A stretch of 64,000 bases of DNA from Acidithiobacillus sulfurivorans (GTDB lineage: Bacteria; Pseudomonadota; Gammaproteobacteria; Acidithiobacillales; Acidithiobacillaceae). This document shows positions 26,730 through 37,458 of the stretch, piece after piece. The stretch covers positions 1 through 64,000 of the forward strand of contig NZ_JAAOMP010000126.1 in the NCBI RefSeq assembly GCF_018853815.1, in the 5' to 3' direction. Below the pieces are notes generated by a model that was not told the origin of the DNA, made no database searches, and worked only from the letters and a program-made list of their open reading frames with translations. The position numbers and the translations under genes are program-made. Numbering within the stretch: position 1 is the first letter of the stretch; each line of letters starts with the position of its first letter.

Positions 26730-27800
26730 TCAAACGGACTGCCTTGCAGGGTTCCAGCTATGCACCGTATTCACGAGGGTGGCAACATTCTCTATGGGTG
26801 TTTGGGGCGTGATTCCATGTCCCAGATTGAAAATATGACCTGCTCCACTACCGTGACTGTTCAGAACCCGCAAGGCTTCCTGCCTTACTCCTTCGCTGCT
26901 GCCATATAAAGCAACAGGATCCATGTTTCCTTGCAGGGCGACCTTTTGACCCAGTCGCTGCCGGGCGATATGCAGTTCTGTACTCCAGTCGAGTCCGATG
27001 ACATCTGCACCACTGTCGGCCATGACTTCCAGCCAGTTGCCGCCGCCTTTGGTGAACAGGATAACCGGAACCCTCCGGTCGTCTGCTTCGCGGCGCAGGC
27101 CGGCAATAATCCGGGTCATATAGGCCAGAGAAAACTCTGCATAGGCGGGAGTGCTGAGGCTGCCGCCCCAGGTATCAAAAAGCATGACGGCCTGGGCACC
27201 AGCCGCAATCTGGGCATTCAAATAGGCGGTCACTGAATCGGCAAGGTGCGCCAGCAACTGGTGTAAGGTAGCGGGGTCACTGTAAAGCAGGCTTTTGATA
27301 TGGATGAAATCACGGCTGCCGCGACCTTCGATCATGTAGCAGGCGAGGGTCCAGGGGCTGCCGGCAAAACCGATGAGGGGTACGCGCCCATCCAGCTCGC
27401 GACGAATCAGGCGTACGGCATCCATGACAAAACGCAGTTCATTTTCAGGATCAGGTTGACTGAGACGGGCAATGTCTGCCGCAGAGCGCAGGGGCTTTTC
27501 GAAAACCGGGCCCTCTCCTTCCTGAAAACTCAACCCCAGACCCATCACGTAGGGGATGGTGAGAATATCTGAAAAAAGGATGGCGGCGTCTAGGGGAAAG
27601 CGGTCGATGGGTTGTAAGGTGACTTCGCAGGCCAGTTCTGGCGTGGTGCAGAGGGTCAGGAAGTCACCCGCCCGGGCACGGGTGGCACGGTATTCCGGGA
27701 GGTAACGTCCCGCCTGACGCATCAGCCAGACCGGGACCTGATCTACGTTCTGCTGCAGGCAGGCGCGCAGAAAACGATCATTCTGCAAGACACTGGCCAT
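26730..27800 (-). CDS. hemE: Uroporphyrinogen decarboxylase
   Basis: Decarboxylates uroporphyrinogen III to coproporphyrinogen III in haem synthesis. 356 aa with both family signatures: [15 protein letters not shown] near residue 21 and [16 protein letters not shown] near 144. Only five bases after gltD and no promoter-like gap, so it is probably transcribed with gltBD. Cytoplasmic. Confidence 0.97.
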   Translation of the reverse strand: MASVLQNDRFLRACLQQNVDQVPVWLMRQAGRYLPEYRATRARAGDFLTLCTTPELACEVTLQPIDRFPLDAAILFSDILTIPYVMGLGLSFQEGEGPVFEKPLRSAADIARLSQPDPENELRFVMDAVRLIRRELDGRVPLIGFAGSPWTLACYMIEGRGSRDFIHIKSLLYSDPATLHQLLAHLADSVTAYLNAQIAAGAQAVMLFDTWGGSLSTPAYAEFSLAYMTRIIAGLRREADDRRVPVILFTKGGGNWLEVMADSGADVIGLDWSTELHIARQRLGQKVALQGNMDPVALYGSSEGVRQEALRVLNSHGSGAGHIFNLGHGITPQTPIENVATLVNTVHSWNPARQSV

Positions 27801-27805
27801 AATCC

Positions 27806-29230
<1,425 letters not shown>

Positions 29231-32200
29231 TCAGCTGGCTTCTTCCAGCAAAACATCCAGCTTCGCTGCCTTGGGCACCACGAGCCAGACATCACGAATG
29301 AAATGGGACCAGTCTTTCAGCAGGCTGGCGGCGTAGCTGCTGCCGGTTTGGGCAACGTGGGTTTCGACATGACGCCGGAGCAGGGCTGCATAGCCGCGCA
29401 TGGATTCGGTCTCGATACGGTGACAGTTGACCAGTTCGCCATTAACCTGATCGGCAAACTGCCGGGCCTGATCGCGGACAAAAGCCAGACCACCCGTCAT
29501 GCCCGCACCAAAATTGACACCCACGGAGCCGAGAATGATGACCTGGCCTCCGGTCATGTATTCACAGGCATGATCCCCTGCGCCTTCAATAACAGTAACG
29601 GCACCGGAGTTGCGCACTGCAAAGCGTTCTCCGGCGCGCCCTGCGGCAAACAAGCGCCCACCCGTGGCTCCATACAGGCAGGTATTGCCGACAATGGCCG
29701 AGTCCTGGCTGGCATAACTGGTTCCTGCCGGGGGGGCAATGACAATGGTGCCACCGTTCATGGCTTTGCCCACATAATCATTGGCATCCCCATGTAGTTG
29801 CAGGGTTACACCCTGCACGCAGAAGGCACCAAAAGACTGCCCCGCCGTGCCTGTCAGTTCCACATGAATGCTGTCATCAGGCAGGCCGCTATTGCCGTAA
29901 CGGCGCGCAATTTCTCCGGACAGGCGGGCACCAATGGAGCGATTGACGTTGCGGATCGGATAGTGCAAACGGGTAGGTATTTTTTCTTCCAGTGCCGGAC
30001 GGGCATCCTTGACCATCTGTTCGGCGAGTTCGCCCTGATCAAAGGGCGGATTGCGGTCCTGGGTGTGGAAGTTGACATCGGCATTGCGCAGCTCGGCATT
30101 GGCGAGCAGTGGCAACAAATTCAGGCGCTCCTGCTTTTCAGTCTGGGCGCCACCGATTTCCAGCAACTGGCTGGCACCAATCAGTTCATCAAAGTGGCGA
30201 ATGCCCAGCTGCGCCATGATCTGACGGGCTTCTTCGGCCACAAAGCGGAAGTAATTGATGGCCATTTCCGGTAGGCCAGTGAAATGCTTGCGCAGAGTTT
30301 CATCCTGGGTGGCAATGCCGGTAGCGCAGTTGTTGAGATGGCAAATACGCAGATATTTGCAGCCCAGGGCAATCATCGGCGCAGTGCCGAAACCAAAACT
30401 TTCTGCACCCAGTAAGGCCCCCTTGATGACATCCAGACCGGTTTTGAAGCCACCATCAGCCTGCAGACGGACCCGATGCCGCAGCTGGTTGCGACGCAGG
30501 GTGACCTGGGTTTCGGCGAGCCCCAGCTCCCAGGGAGATCCGGCATATTTGACCGAGGTCAGCGGGCTGGCGCCGGTGCCGCCATCATAACCGGCAATGG
30601 TGATGCGATCGGCATAGGCCTTGGCCACGCCCGCAGCAATGGTACCGACGCCCGCTTCGGAAACCAGTTTGACGGACACATAAGCCTGGGGATTGATCTG
30701 CTTCAGATCAAAAATGAGCTGGGCCAGATCTTCAATGGAGTAAATGTCGTGGTGGGGCGGAGGGCTGATCAGCGCCACGCCTTCCTTGGCATAACGCAAA
30801 CGGGCAATGATGCCACTGACTTTGTGACCGGGCAGTTGACCCCCTTCACCGGGTTTGGCCCCCTGGGCAACCTTGATCTGCAACTCTTCGGCATTGACCG
30901 CATACTCTGGCGTCACACCAAAGCGTCCGGAAGCAATCTGCTTGATCTTGCTGACCTTGTTATTGTGATATCGGGCAGGATCTTCGCCGCCTTCACCCGA
31001 GTTGGAGCGCCCACCAATGCTGTTCATGGCAATCGCCAGGGCTTCGTGGGCTTCCGGCGACAGTGCCCCCAGGGACATGGCTGCCGTATCAAAACGCGGA
31101 GTAATGGATTCAATGGGTTCCACTTCGCTGAGGGGGATGGGTTGCGCAGTGGTTTTCAGTTGCAGCAAATCCCGCAAGTTGGTGACCGGACGTTCGTTGA
31201 CCAGCCCTGCAAAAACCTGGTAATCCTCGTAACATCCTGATTTTACGGCTGTTTGCAGGCTCTGGACGACATCGGGATGGTAGGCATGATACTCACCCCC
31301 ATTCACATATTTCAGTAGTCCACCCACGGGCAGGGTTTTTCTGGGAATGTAGGCATCGCGCACCTGCTGGCGGATATCGGCTTCGAGCAGTTCAAAGCTG
31401 GCCCCGGCAATCCGGCTGACGGTACCCTTGAAGCAACGCTCCACGACCAGTTCATCCAGCCCCAGTGCTTCAAAAAGCTGGGTACTGCGATAGGAGGCGA
31501 GGGTGGATATGCCCATTTTCGAGAGGATTTTGTAGAGCCCCTTGTCGATGCCCTTGCGATAATTTTCCAGGGCCTTGACCAGGGTCAGGGGCTGACTGAA
31601 GGCGTGCCGTTCGCTGAGGCTGCGGACAATGGCATAGCTGAGGTAAGGATAGACGGCCGTCGCACCATAGCCAATCAGGGTGGCAAACTGATGGGGATCG
31701 CGGGCATGCGCCGTGGCGACGACAATGTTGGCCCGGGTCCGTAAGCCCGCATCAATGAGTGCATGATGAACAGCACCTACGGCCATGAGCGCCGGAATGT
31801 AAAGACGATCCCGCTCCAGGGCATGATCGGACAGCACCAGAATGACGGCACCATGGCGGACGGCGGTAATCACTTCTTCACAGAGCGCTTCAATAGCCCC
31901 ACCCAGGTTACTGTCTGCGGCGGAATAGCAGAGGCTGAAAGTCTGACTGCGAAAGGCCGGCTCTTCACGACTGGTTAAAGCGACAAAAGTACTGTCGGAA
32001 AGAATCGGCGAATGAATTTCGATGCGGCGGGCATATTCGGGACGCTCTGCGAACAGATTGCTCTCGCTGCCGATCACCGTATTCAGGGACATTACCAGGG
32101 CTTCACGCAGGGGATCAATGGGGGGATTGGTGACCTGCGCAAACTGCTGCCGGAAATAATCGGCAATGTGGCGTTTTTGCCCGGAAAGTACGGCCATCGG

Positions 32201-33658
32201 GGTGTCGTCACCCATGGAGCCCACCGCTTCCTGAGCGCCTTCGGCGAGAATGCGGATGACCTGATCTTCTTCCTCAAAGCTGACACCAAAGGCCTTTTCG
32301 CTGAGCAGCAGGTCGGTAACGGGCAGGGCCGGGGTCAGATCATGGTCATCGCGATGCAGATGCTCCGCATATTCATCCAGCCATTCCCGATAAGGATGAC
32401 TGTTCATGATTTCGGTATCAATGCTTTCCGAGTCGAGGAAGCGTCCGCTCGCCATATCCACCGCGACCAGCTGGCCGGGTCCGACCCGCCCCTGCACGGC
32501 AATATCCTGATGTTGGTAGTCGAAAACGCCTACTTCCGAAGCAATATTGATGATGCGGTTTTTGGTGATGACATAACGCGCGGGCCGCAAACCATTGCGA
32601 TCCAGGGCGCAGGCGGCGATGCGGCCGGTGTTCAGAACCAGGCCGGCGGGGCCATCCCAGGCTTCCATGCGCATGGAGTGATATTCATAAAAAGCCCGCA
32701 GAGCCGGTTCCATATGCGGAACATTGTGCCAGGCCGGAGGCACCAGCAGACGGATGGCCTTGAAAAAATCCATGCCACCCTGCACCAGTAGCTCCAGCAT
32801 ATTGTCGAGACTGTAGGAATCGCTGCCACCGCCTACGGCGGGAAGTACTTCAGCCATGGGTAACAGGTCACTTTGCAATTGCGCTTCCCGGGCCTTGGCC
32901 CAGAGGCGATTACCTTGCACCGTATTCAGTTCACCATTATGGGCGAGAATCCGGAAAGGCTGGCAGAGACGCCACTCCGGCCAGGTATTGGTGGAAAAGC
33001 GCTGATGATAGGTGACCAGTGCCGAGCTAAAGCGCGAGTCGCGCAGATCGGGATAAAATACCGGGAGATTTTCCGGAAGGACCAGACCCTTATAGCCAAT
33101 TACCTGAGAAGAACAGGTGACAGCAAAAAATTCTGAATTTGCGACGAAACGCTTTTCTACCCGGCGACGCAGGCGATACAAAAGCCGCTCATGCGTATCC
33201 ACGTCCTGATCTTCGGGCAGGCCGACAAATACCTGCCAGACGGTGGGCAAGCTGCTCAGGGCTTCTTCTCCGCAAGCTGAGTTGTCGGTGGGGACCTGCC
33301 GCCAGGCAACACTGCTCAGGCCGAGATCTTGGGCTTCTGCATCTAATGCATCACGAATGGTCTGGGCAAGGGCGGCGTCCTGGGGTAGGAAAAACTGACC
33401 CACACCAAAATGTTCAGGGAGCTTAATCCCCATTTCTGCAGCAATGCTGTGGAAGAACACGCGCGGCATCTGGACCAGCAGGCCGCAGCCGTCGCCACTT
33501 TTGCCATCAGCGGCCACTGCACCGCGATGGGTCAGGCGGGCCAGTGAGGCAATGGCCGTAGCGACAATAGCATGGCTGGCCTGATTATCCATCTGGGCAA
33601 TCAGCCCGAAGCCGCAGGAATCTCTTTCAAAATCGGAGGAGTATAAGCTTTGCGTCAT
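29231..33658 (-). CDS. gltB: Glutamate synthase large subunit
   Basis: 1475 aa. The class II amidotransferase nucleophile is Cys15 in RDSCGFGLIA, exposed after removal of a short propeptide. The central and FMN domains follow (GEGGEDPARY, GASPLTSVKYAGSPWELG), then the 3Fe-4S cysteines in CKYLRICHLNNCATGIAT and the C-terminal glycine-rich beta-helix (MNGGTIVIAPP, MTGGQVIILG). Start preceded by AGGTGACCTA. First gene of gltB-gltD-hemE with a good promoter upstream. Confidence 0.97.
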   Translation of the reverse strand: MTQSLYSSDFERDSCGFGLIAQMDNQASHAIVATAIASLARLTHRGAVAADGKSGDGCGLLVQMPRVFFHSIAAEMGIKLPEHFGVGQFFLPQDAALAQTIRDALDAEAQDLGLSSVAWRQVPTDNSACGEEALSSLPTVWQVFVGLPEDQDVDTHERLLYRLRRRVEKRFVANSEFFAVTCSSQVIGYKGLVLPENLPVFYPDLRDSRFSSALVTYHQRFSTNTWPEWRLCQPFRILAHNGELNTVQGNRLWAKAREAQLQSDLLPMAEVLPAVGGGSDSYSLDNMLELLVQGGMDFFKAIRLLVPPAWHNVPHMEPALRAFYEYHSMRMEAWDGPAGLVLNTGRIAACALDRNGLRPARYVITKNRIINIASEVGVFDYQHQDIAVQGRVGPGQLVAVDMASGRFLDSESIDTEIMNSHPYREWLDEYAEHLHRDDHDLTPALPVTDLLLSEKAFGVSFEEEDQVIRILAEGAQEAVGSMGDDTPMAVLSGQKRHIADYFRQQFAQVTNPPIDPLREALVMSLNTVIGSESNLFAERPEYARRIEIHSPILSDSTFVALTSREEPAFRSQTFSLCYSAADSNLGGAIEALCEEVITAVRHGAVILVLSDHALERDRLYIPALMAVGAVHHALIDAGLRTRANIVVATAHARDPHQFATLIGYGATAVYPYLSYAIVRSLSERHAFSQPLTLVKALENYRKGIDKGLYKILSKMGISTLASYRSTQLFEALGLDELVVERCFKGTVSRIAGASFELLEADIRQQVRDAYIPRKTLPVGGLLKYVNGGEYHAYHPDVVQSLQTAVKSGCYEDYQVFAGLVNERPVTNLRDLLQLKTTAQPIPLSEVEPIESITPRFDTAAMSLGALSPEAHEALAIAMNSIGGRSNSGEGGEDPARYHNNKVSKIKQIASGRFGVTPEYAVNAEELQIKVAQGAKPGEGGQLPGHKVSGIIARLRYAKEGVALISPPPHHDIYSIEDLAQLIFDLKQINPQAYVSVKLVSEAGVGTIAAGVAKAYADRITIAGYDGGTGASPLTSVKYAGSPWELGLAETQVTLRRNQLRHRVRLQADGGFKTGLDVIKGALLGAESFGFGTAPMIALGCKYLRICHLNNCATGIATQDETLRKHFTGLPEMAINYFRFVAEEARQIMAQLGIRHFDELIGASQLLEIGGAQTEKQERLNLLPLLANAELRNADVNFHTQDRNPPFDQGELAEQMVKDARPALEEKIPTRLHYPIRNVNRSIGARLSGEIARRYGNSGLPDDSIHVELTGTAGQSFGAFCVQGVTLQLHGDANDYVGKAMNGGTIVIAPPAGTSYASQDSAIVGNTCLYGATGGRLFAAGRAGERFAVRNSGAVTVIEGAGDHACEYMTGGQVIILGSVGVNFGAGMTGGLAFVRDQARQFADQVNGELVNCHRIETESMRGYAALLRRHVETHVAQTGSSYAASLLKDWSHFIRDVWLVVPKAAKLDVLLEEAS

Positions 33659-33714
33659 TAGGTCACCTGGTCCGTTCCGTCACCCTGTCGCTGAACTGCA
33701 AAGCAGGGCTAGAC

Positions 33715-33743
33715 ATTATAGCGGGCTTATGGACGAGGTCCAA
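33715..33743 (-). promoter_or_regulatory. Predicted sigma70 promoter for gltB-gltD-hemE
   Basis: On the minus strand TATAAT (33720-33715) is preceded after 17 bases by TTGGAC (33743-33738). The -10 is a perfect match; the -35 keeps TTG. The site lies about 57 bases upstream of the gltB ATG and no other gene intervenes. Confidence 0.6.
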
Positions 33744-33764
33744 GAGGCGCGAGAGATCCGCTTG

Positions 33765-34946
33765 TCAGGCCTCACCATGAGGATCAAAAAGGCGGTCATA
33801 TTCAGCAATGGCAAAGCGGTCGGTCATGCCGGCAATGTAATCGGCGACTATGCGGGCCTTGCTTTTTTCCTGCTGATCCGTGGCCTGGATACGGGCCTGA
33901 TATTTCAGGGGAAGCAGGCGGGGATCTTCGCGCAGGGTGTGAAAAAGACGGCGCACCAGGCGTTTGGCTTTTTCCGCCTGCCGATGGACCCGGGGGTGCC
34001 GATACATACGATGAAACAGAAAGCTTTTCAGCGATTTGATCTGGCCAGCGATTTCCGGACTGTGAGCCGCCAGTGGCCGGATACTGGCCCGGACCTCGAC
34101 AATACTGGTGATATGACCGCTCTGGATACGCCGTCGCGTTTCCGCGACCAGATCATTAATCAGCAGATTGATCAGGCGCCTTCCGGTTTCGTGACGGAGA
34201 ATGGTCACGGAAGCATCCGGGTAATGGGTTTGGACTTCGGTATATATGGAGCCGTACAAACTGTTACTGCACAGTTCCGGGAGATCCAGCAGACCCGCGC
34301 GCAGGCCATCGTCAATATCGTGATTGTTGTAGGCGATTTCATCGGCCAGATTGGTAATTTGCGCTTCCAGGGAAGGTTGGGTACCGCGCACAAAACGCTC
34401 GCCCACATCGCCCAGATCGGCGGCTTTGCTTTTGGCGCAATGTTTGAGAATGCCTTCCCGGGTCTCAAAACTCAGGTTCAGACCAGGGAAATCTCCATAA
34501 CGGACTTCGAGACGGTCCACAATTCGCAGGGACTGAATATTATGCTCGAAGCCGCCGAGATCGCTCATGCATTCCTGCAGGGCATCCTGTCCCGCATGAC
34601 CAAAGGGGGTATGTCCGAGATCATGGGCCAGGGCGATGGCTTCTACCAGATCTTCATCCAGTCCCAGTTGCCGGGCAATGGCACGCCCAACCTGCGCGAC
34701 TTCGAGCGTGTGGGTGAGGCGAGTACGATACAAATCACCCTCATGATTGACGAACACCTGGGTTTTATACTCCAGACGGCGAAAAGCACTGGAATGAATC
34801 ACCCGGTCGCGGTCGCGCTGAAAGGGACTACGGCTTTCCGGAGGGATTTCTGCATGTTTGCGGCCCAGGCTGCTTTCGGCACGGGCGGCGTAGGGGGCCA
34901 GCATCCCCTGAAAAGCGCTGCCTTGATTATCCTGCACGACCAGCAT
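33765..34946 (-). CDS. dgt: dGTP triphosphohydrolase-like HD-domain protein
   Basis: 393-aa HD-superfamily protein of the dNTP triphosphohydrolase family, which cleaves dGTP (or other dNTPs) to nucleoside and tripolyphosphate. Motifs: SPFQRDRDRVIHSSAFRRL, H-HD in RTRLTHTLEVAQVG and LAHDLGHTPFGHAG, and DEIAYNNHDIDDG. The start at 34946 overlaps thyX by 20 bases with GAGGA just upstream; GTG 34937 or ATG 34904 (MLAPYAARAESS, the usual family N-terminus) are alternatives. Coupling with thyX puts two dNTP-balance enzymes together. Confidence 0.88.
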   Translation of the reverse strand: MLVVQDNQGSAFQGMLAPYAARAESSLGRKHAEIPPESRSPFQRDRDRVIHSSAFRRLEYKTQVFVNHEGDLYRTRLTHTLEVAQVGRAIARQLGLDEDLVEAIALAHDLGHTPFGHAGQDALQECMSDLGGFEHNIQSLRIVDRLEVRYGDFPGLNLSFETREGILKHCAKSKAADLGDVGERFVRGTQPSLEAQITNLADEIAYNNHDIDDGLRAGLLDLPELCSNSLYGSIYTEVQTHYPDASVTILRHETGRRLINLLINDLVAETRRRIQSGHITSIVEVRASIRPLAAHSPEIAGQIKSLKSFLFHRMYRHPRVHRQAEKAKRLVRRLFHTLREDPRLLPLKYQARIQATDQQEKSKARIVADYIAGMTDRFAIAEYDRLFDPHGEA

Positions 34947-35769
34947 GCTCCTCGGTGGATGGGGTTTGTTCCGACTCGTCGATGACCCGCTGCATGGTTT
35001 CGGCCAGCAATGGCAGGCGGGCGGCAAAAAGCGCATAGGCCGCATCTGCATATTCGCGGATTTCATATTGAGCATCTTTTTTACGCCGCAATTTGAAAAA
35101 ATTCATGAGGCTGCGAAAGTTGATGGTCCAATACACATCCGAGTAGGCAGCAACCGGCATAACGTTACGGAGAAGCTCCCGGGCACGGCCCCGATAAGGG
35201 TCACGCCCCCCTTCCTTGGGTGCCAGTTCGCCGGATTCGCGAGCCCCATCAATGCGTGTGCAGGCAGCGCTGTACTGGGTTTCGTACCACTGGAAAAGTT
35301 GACCCATCAGGGCTTCGTATTCGGCCATCACCGTATCGTCCAAAACGGCGTAACCATCTACCGTGCGTGCTGCCTCATCGGGGATATAGGCCACAGAGAT
35401 GGGTTTGCGGTAACGCATGGAAAATTCATTCCAGCTGGAAACCCGGTGTTTGACCCATTGGCGAAGCACAAAAATGGGCGCGATAAAGCGAAAACGGAAG
35501 TAGATGGTTTCAAAGGGGGTGCCATGCTGATCGCGGAGCAACTGGTAGAGCAAATTACGATCGCGCTCGTTAAAGTCATGACCACTTTTCAGGCGTTGAT
35601 TGGTGGTGCTGATACGGGCGGTATTGATGATGGTGGCTTCATCTCCCCAGCTTTCTTCCAGTTCGATGAAGCCAAAATTACCAATACGCCGGGTTCCCTC
35701 GGGGTTGAGGACCATGCGCTGTTCCATTTCTGCCTGCAATTCTGCAGTGGCCTTGTTGATGTCGTTCAT
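34927..35769 (-). CDS. thyX: Flavin-dependent thymidylate synthase
   Basis: 280-aa FAD enzyme making dTMP from dUMP. The ThyX signature RHRxxSxNEFSxRY is present as KHRVSSWNEFSMRY, with Lys in the first position. HGTPFETIYFRFRFIAPIFV and the C-terminal NFRSLMNFFKLR are further family blocks. Shares ATGA with aroB upstream and overlaps the dGTPase gene downstream. Identification is secure; the effect of the Arg-to-Lys change is unknown. Confidence 0.92.
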   Translation of the reverse strand: MNDINKATAELQAEMEQRMVLNPEGTRRIGNFGFIELEESWGDEATIINTARISTTNQRLKSGHDFNERDRNLLYQLLRDQHGTPFETIYFRFRFIAPIFVLRQWVKHRVSSWNEFSMRYRKPISVAYIPDEAARTVDGYAVLDDTVMAEYEALMGQLFQWYETQYSAACTRIDGARESGELAPKEGGRDPYRGRARELLRNVMPVAAYSDVYWTINFRSLMNFFKLRRKKDAQYEIREYADAAYALFAARLPLLAETMQRVIDESEQTPSTEEHAGRAG

Positions 35770-36857
35770 GCACTAAGCTCCATAAAAGCCTGTAGGGTCT
35801 GGATAATGGCCGCAGGAGGCACATCGCCGGTAATCAGGGCGCTGCCAATGCTGTTGAGAAGAATGAAGCGGATTTGGCCGCCTTCCGCTTTTTTATCGAC
35901 CTTCATGAAATCCAGATAGACGGAAGTTTCCAGACGGGGGGCCAGAGTAGGGAGTCCCGCTGCCTTGAGCAATTTGAAAATGCGATTTTGTTCGCTTTCC
36001 CGAAGCAGATCCAGGCGACGGGACAGATCAGCGGCCATGACCATCCCGATAGCTACTGCTTCGCCATGCAGATAATGTCCATAACCACTGGCTGCTTCAA
36101 TGGCATGACCAAAAGTGTGGCCAAAATTCAGGATGGCGCGCAGCCCCCCTTCCAGTTCGTCCCTGGCGACCACATCCGCCTTGTCCCGGCAAGAAGTTTT
36201 GATGATTTTTGCCAGGGCCTCGGTGTCGCGGGCGAGCACGGCATCCAGGTTATCTTCCAGCCAGGAAAAAAAGCTGAGATCGTTAATCAGCCCATATTTG
36301 ATCACTTCGGCAAGACCGGAACGAAACTCCCGTTCTGGCAGGCTGTCGAGGGTATCTGTATCGACGATGACCGTACGGGGCTGATAAAACGCACCGATCA
36401 TATTTTTACCCAAGGGGTGATTAACACCCGTTTTCCCACCCACGGAAGAATCCACCATGGCCAGCAGGGTGGTGGGAATTTGCACACAGGCAACGCCGCG
36501 TTGATAAACGGCAGCAGCAAAGCCGGTGATATCACCAACCACCCCACCGCCCAGCGCACAGAGTGTGCAATCGCGGCCATAACCGGCGCTGAGTAGATGC
36601 CCGGTAATGATCTGGATATTGTCGAGAGATTTGCTTTCTTCGCCCGCTGGCAGGGTGATCACCAGTGAATCCTTGTTCAGGGCATTCAGGGTGTTTTGCA
36701 GGGTCTTCAGATAAAGTGGGGCGACATTCGTGTCGGTAATGATGGCGATCGGACCCTTGCCCAAAACCGGAGCGAAGAGGGTTGAGTCGCTGATAATGCC
36801 GCTGCCAATATGGATGGAGTAGCTGCGCTGACCAAGTTCTACACGAAGACTTTGCAT
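35766..36857 (-). CDS. aroB: 3-dehydroquinate synthase
   Basis: Second step of the shikimate pathway, converting DAHP to 3-dehydroquinate; NAD- and metal-dependent, cytoplasmic. 363 aa with GGGVVGDITGFAAAVYQRG, VNHPLGKNMIGAFYQP and the zinc-binding LNFGHTFGHAIE. 79 bases after aroK; ATGA overlap with thyX. Confidence 0.97.
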   Translation of the reverse strand: MQSLRVELGQRSYSIHIGSGIISDSTLFAPVLGKGPIAIITDTNVAPLYLKTLQNTLNALNKDSLVITLPAGEESKSLDNIQIITGHLLSAGYGRDCTLCALGGGVVGDITGFAAAVYQRGVACVQIPTTLLAMVDSSVGGKTGVNHPLGKNMIGAFYQPRTVIVDTDTLDSLPEREFRSGLAEVIKYGLINDLSFFSWLEDNLDAVLARDTEALAKIIKTSCRDKADVVARDELEGGLRAILNFGHTFGHAIEAASGYGHYLHGEAVAIGMVMAADLSRRLDLLRESEQNRIFKLLKAAGLPTLAPRLETSVYLDFMKVDKKAEGGQIRFILLNSIGSALITGDVPPAAIIQTLQAFMELSA

Positions 36858-36936
36858 ATAATCTGAGCTCTTGTGGGCGGGTTTACTCTTCCATTGTTGA
36901 GTTTCTTGGGCCTGCAGGCAAGAGGGGTGCCCTCAT

Positions 36937-37458
36937 TTAACCTGTTTGTGACTGTAAATACCTTAAAATTCGCCGTAGTACCTGATCTGAGCGGAGGCCA
37001 TCACCACTCACCCGCCAATGAGCTGTCTGCTGATAAAGACTGCTTCTTTGCTGAGCGAGGCTGCGCAGGCGGCTTTCCAGGTCTGTGGTTTGCAGCAAAG
37101 GGCGGTTACGGTCGTGGCGTACTCTTTTTAATTGTTCTTCTATGCTGACATCCAGATAAATCACCTGACCCATCTGGCGAAGATGGGCGCGGTTGTGGGC
37201 GTCGAGAATGGCGCCACCGCCAGTGGCAAGGACCATATCCTGATTGTGTCCGGCCAGATCGGCAATGACTTTTGCTTCGCGCTCGCGAAAACCGGCTTCT
37301 CCCTCAATTTCAAAAATAGTGGGTATGTCCACACCCGTTTGGGTGACAATCAGTTGGTCACTGTCGACGTAGGGAATACGTAAACGGGCGGCCAGAAGCC
37401 GCCCGATGGTCGATTTGCCCGAGCCCATCGGCCCGATCAGAATGACCGTTCCGGTCAT
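36937..37458 (-). CDS. aroK: Shikimate kinase
   Basis: 173-aa kinase phosphorylating shikimate. Walker A in LIGPMGSGKSTIGRLLA; shikimate-binding Asp in YVDSDQLI, Arg in FREREAKVI, Gly-rich LATGGGAIL; lid region RHDRNRPLLQ. Overlaps pilQ by ATGA, the common pilQ-aroK-aroB order of gammaproteobacteria. Confidence 0.97.
   Translation of the reverse strand: MTGTVILIGPMGSGKSTIGRLLAARLRIPYVDSDQLIVTQTGVDIPTIFEIEGEAGFREREAKVIADLAGHNQDMVLATGGGAILDAHNRAHLRQMGQVIYLDVSIEEQLKRVRHDRNRPLLQTTDLESRLRSLAQQRSSLYQQTAHWRVSGDGLRSDQVLRRILRYLQSQTG

Noticed and set aside
33729-34985. 418-codon open frame on the plus strand
   Set aside because: Antisense to the dGTPase gene, no recognisable family.
34945-35919. 324-codon open frame on the plus strand
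   Set aside because: Antisense to thyX, which carries a full family signature.
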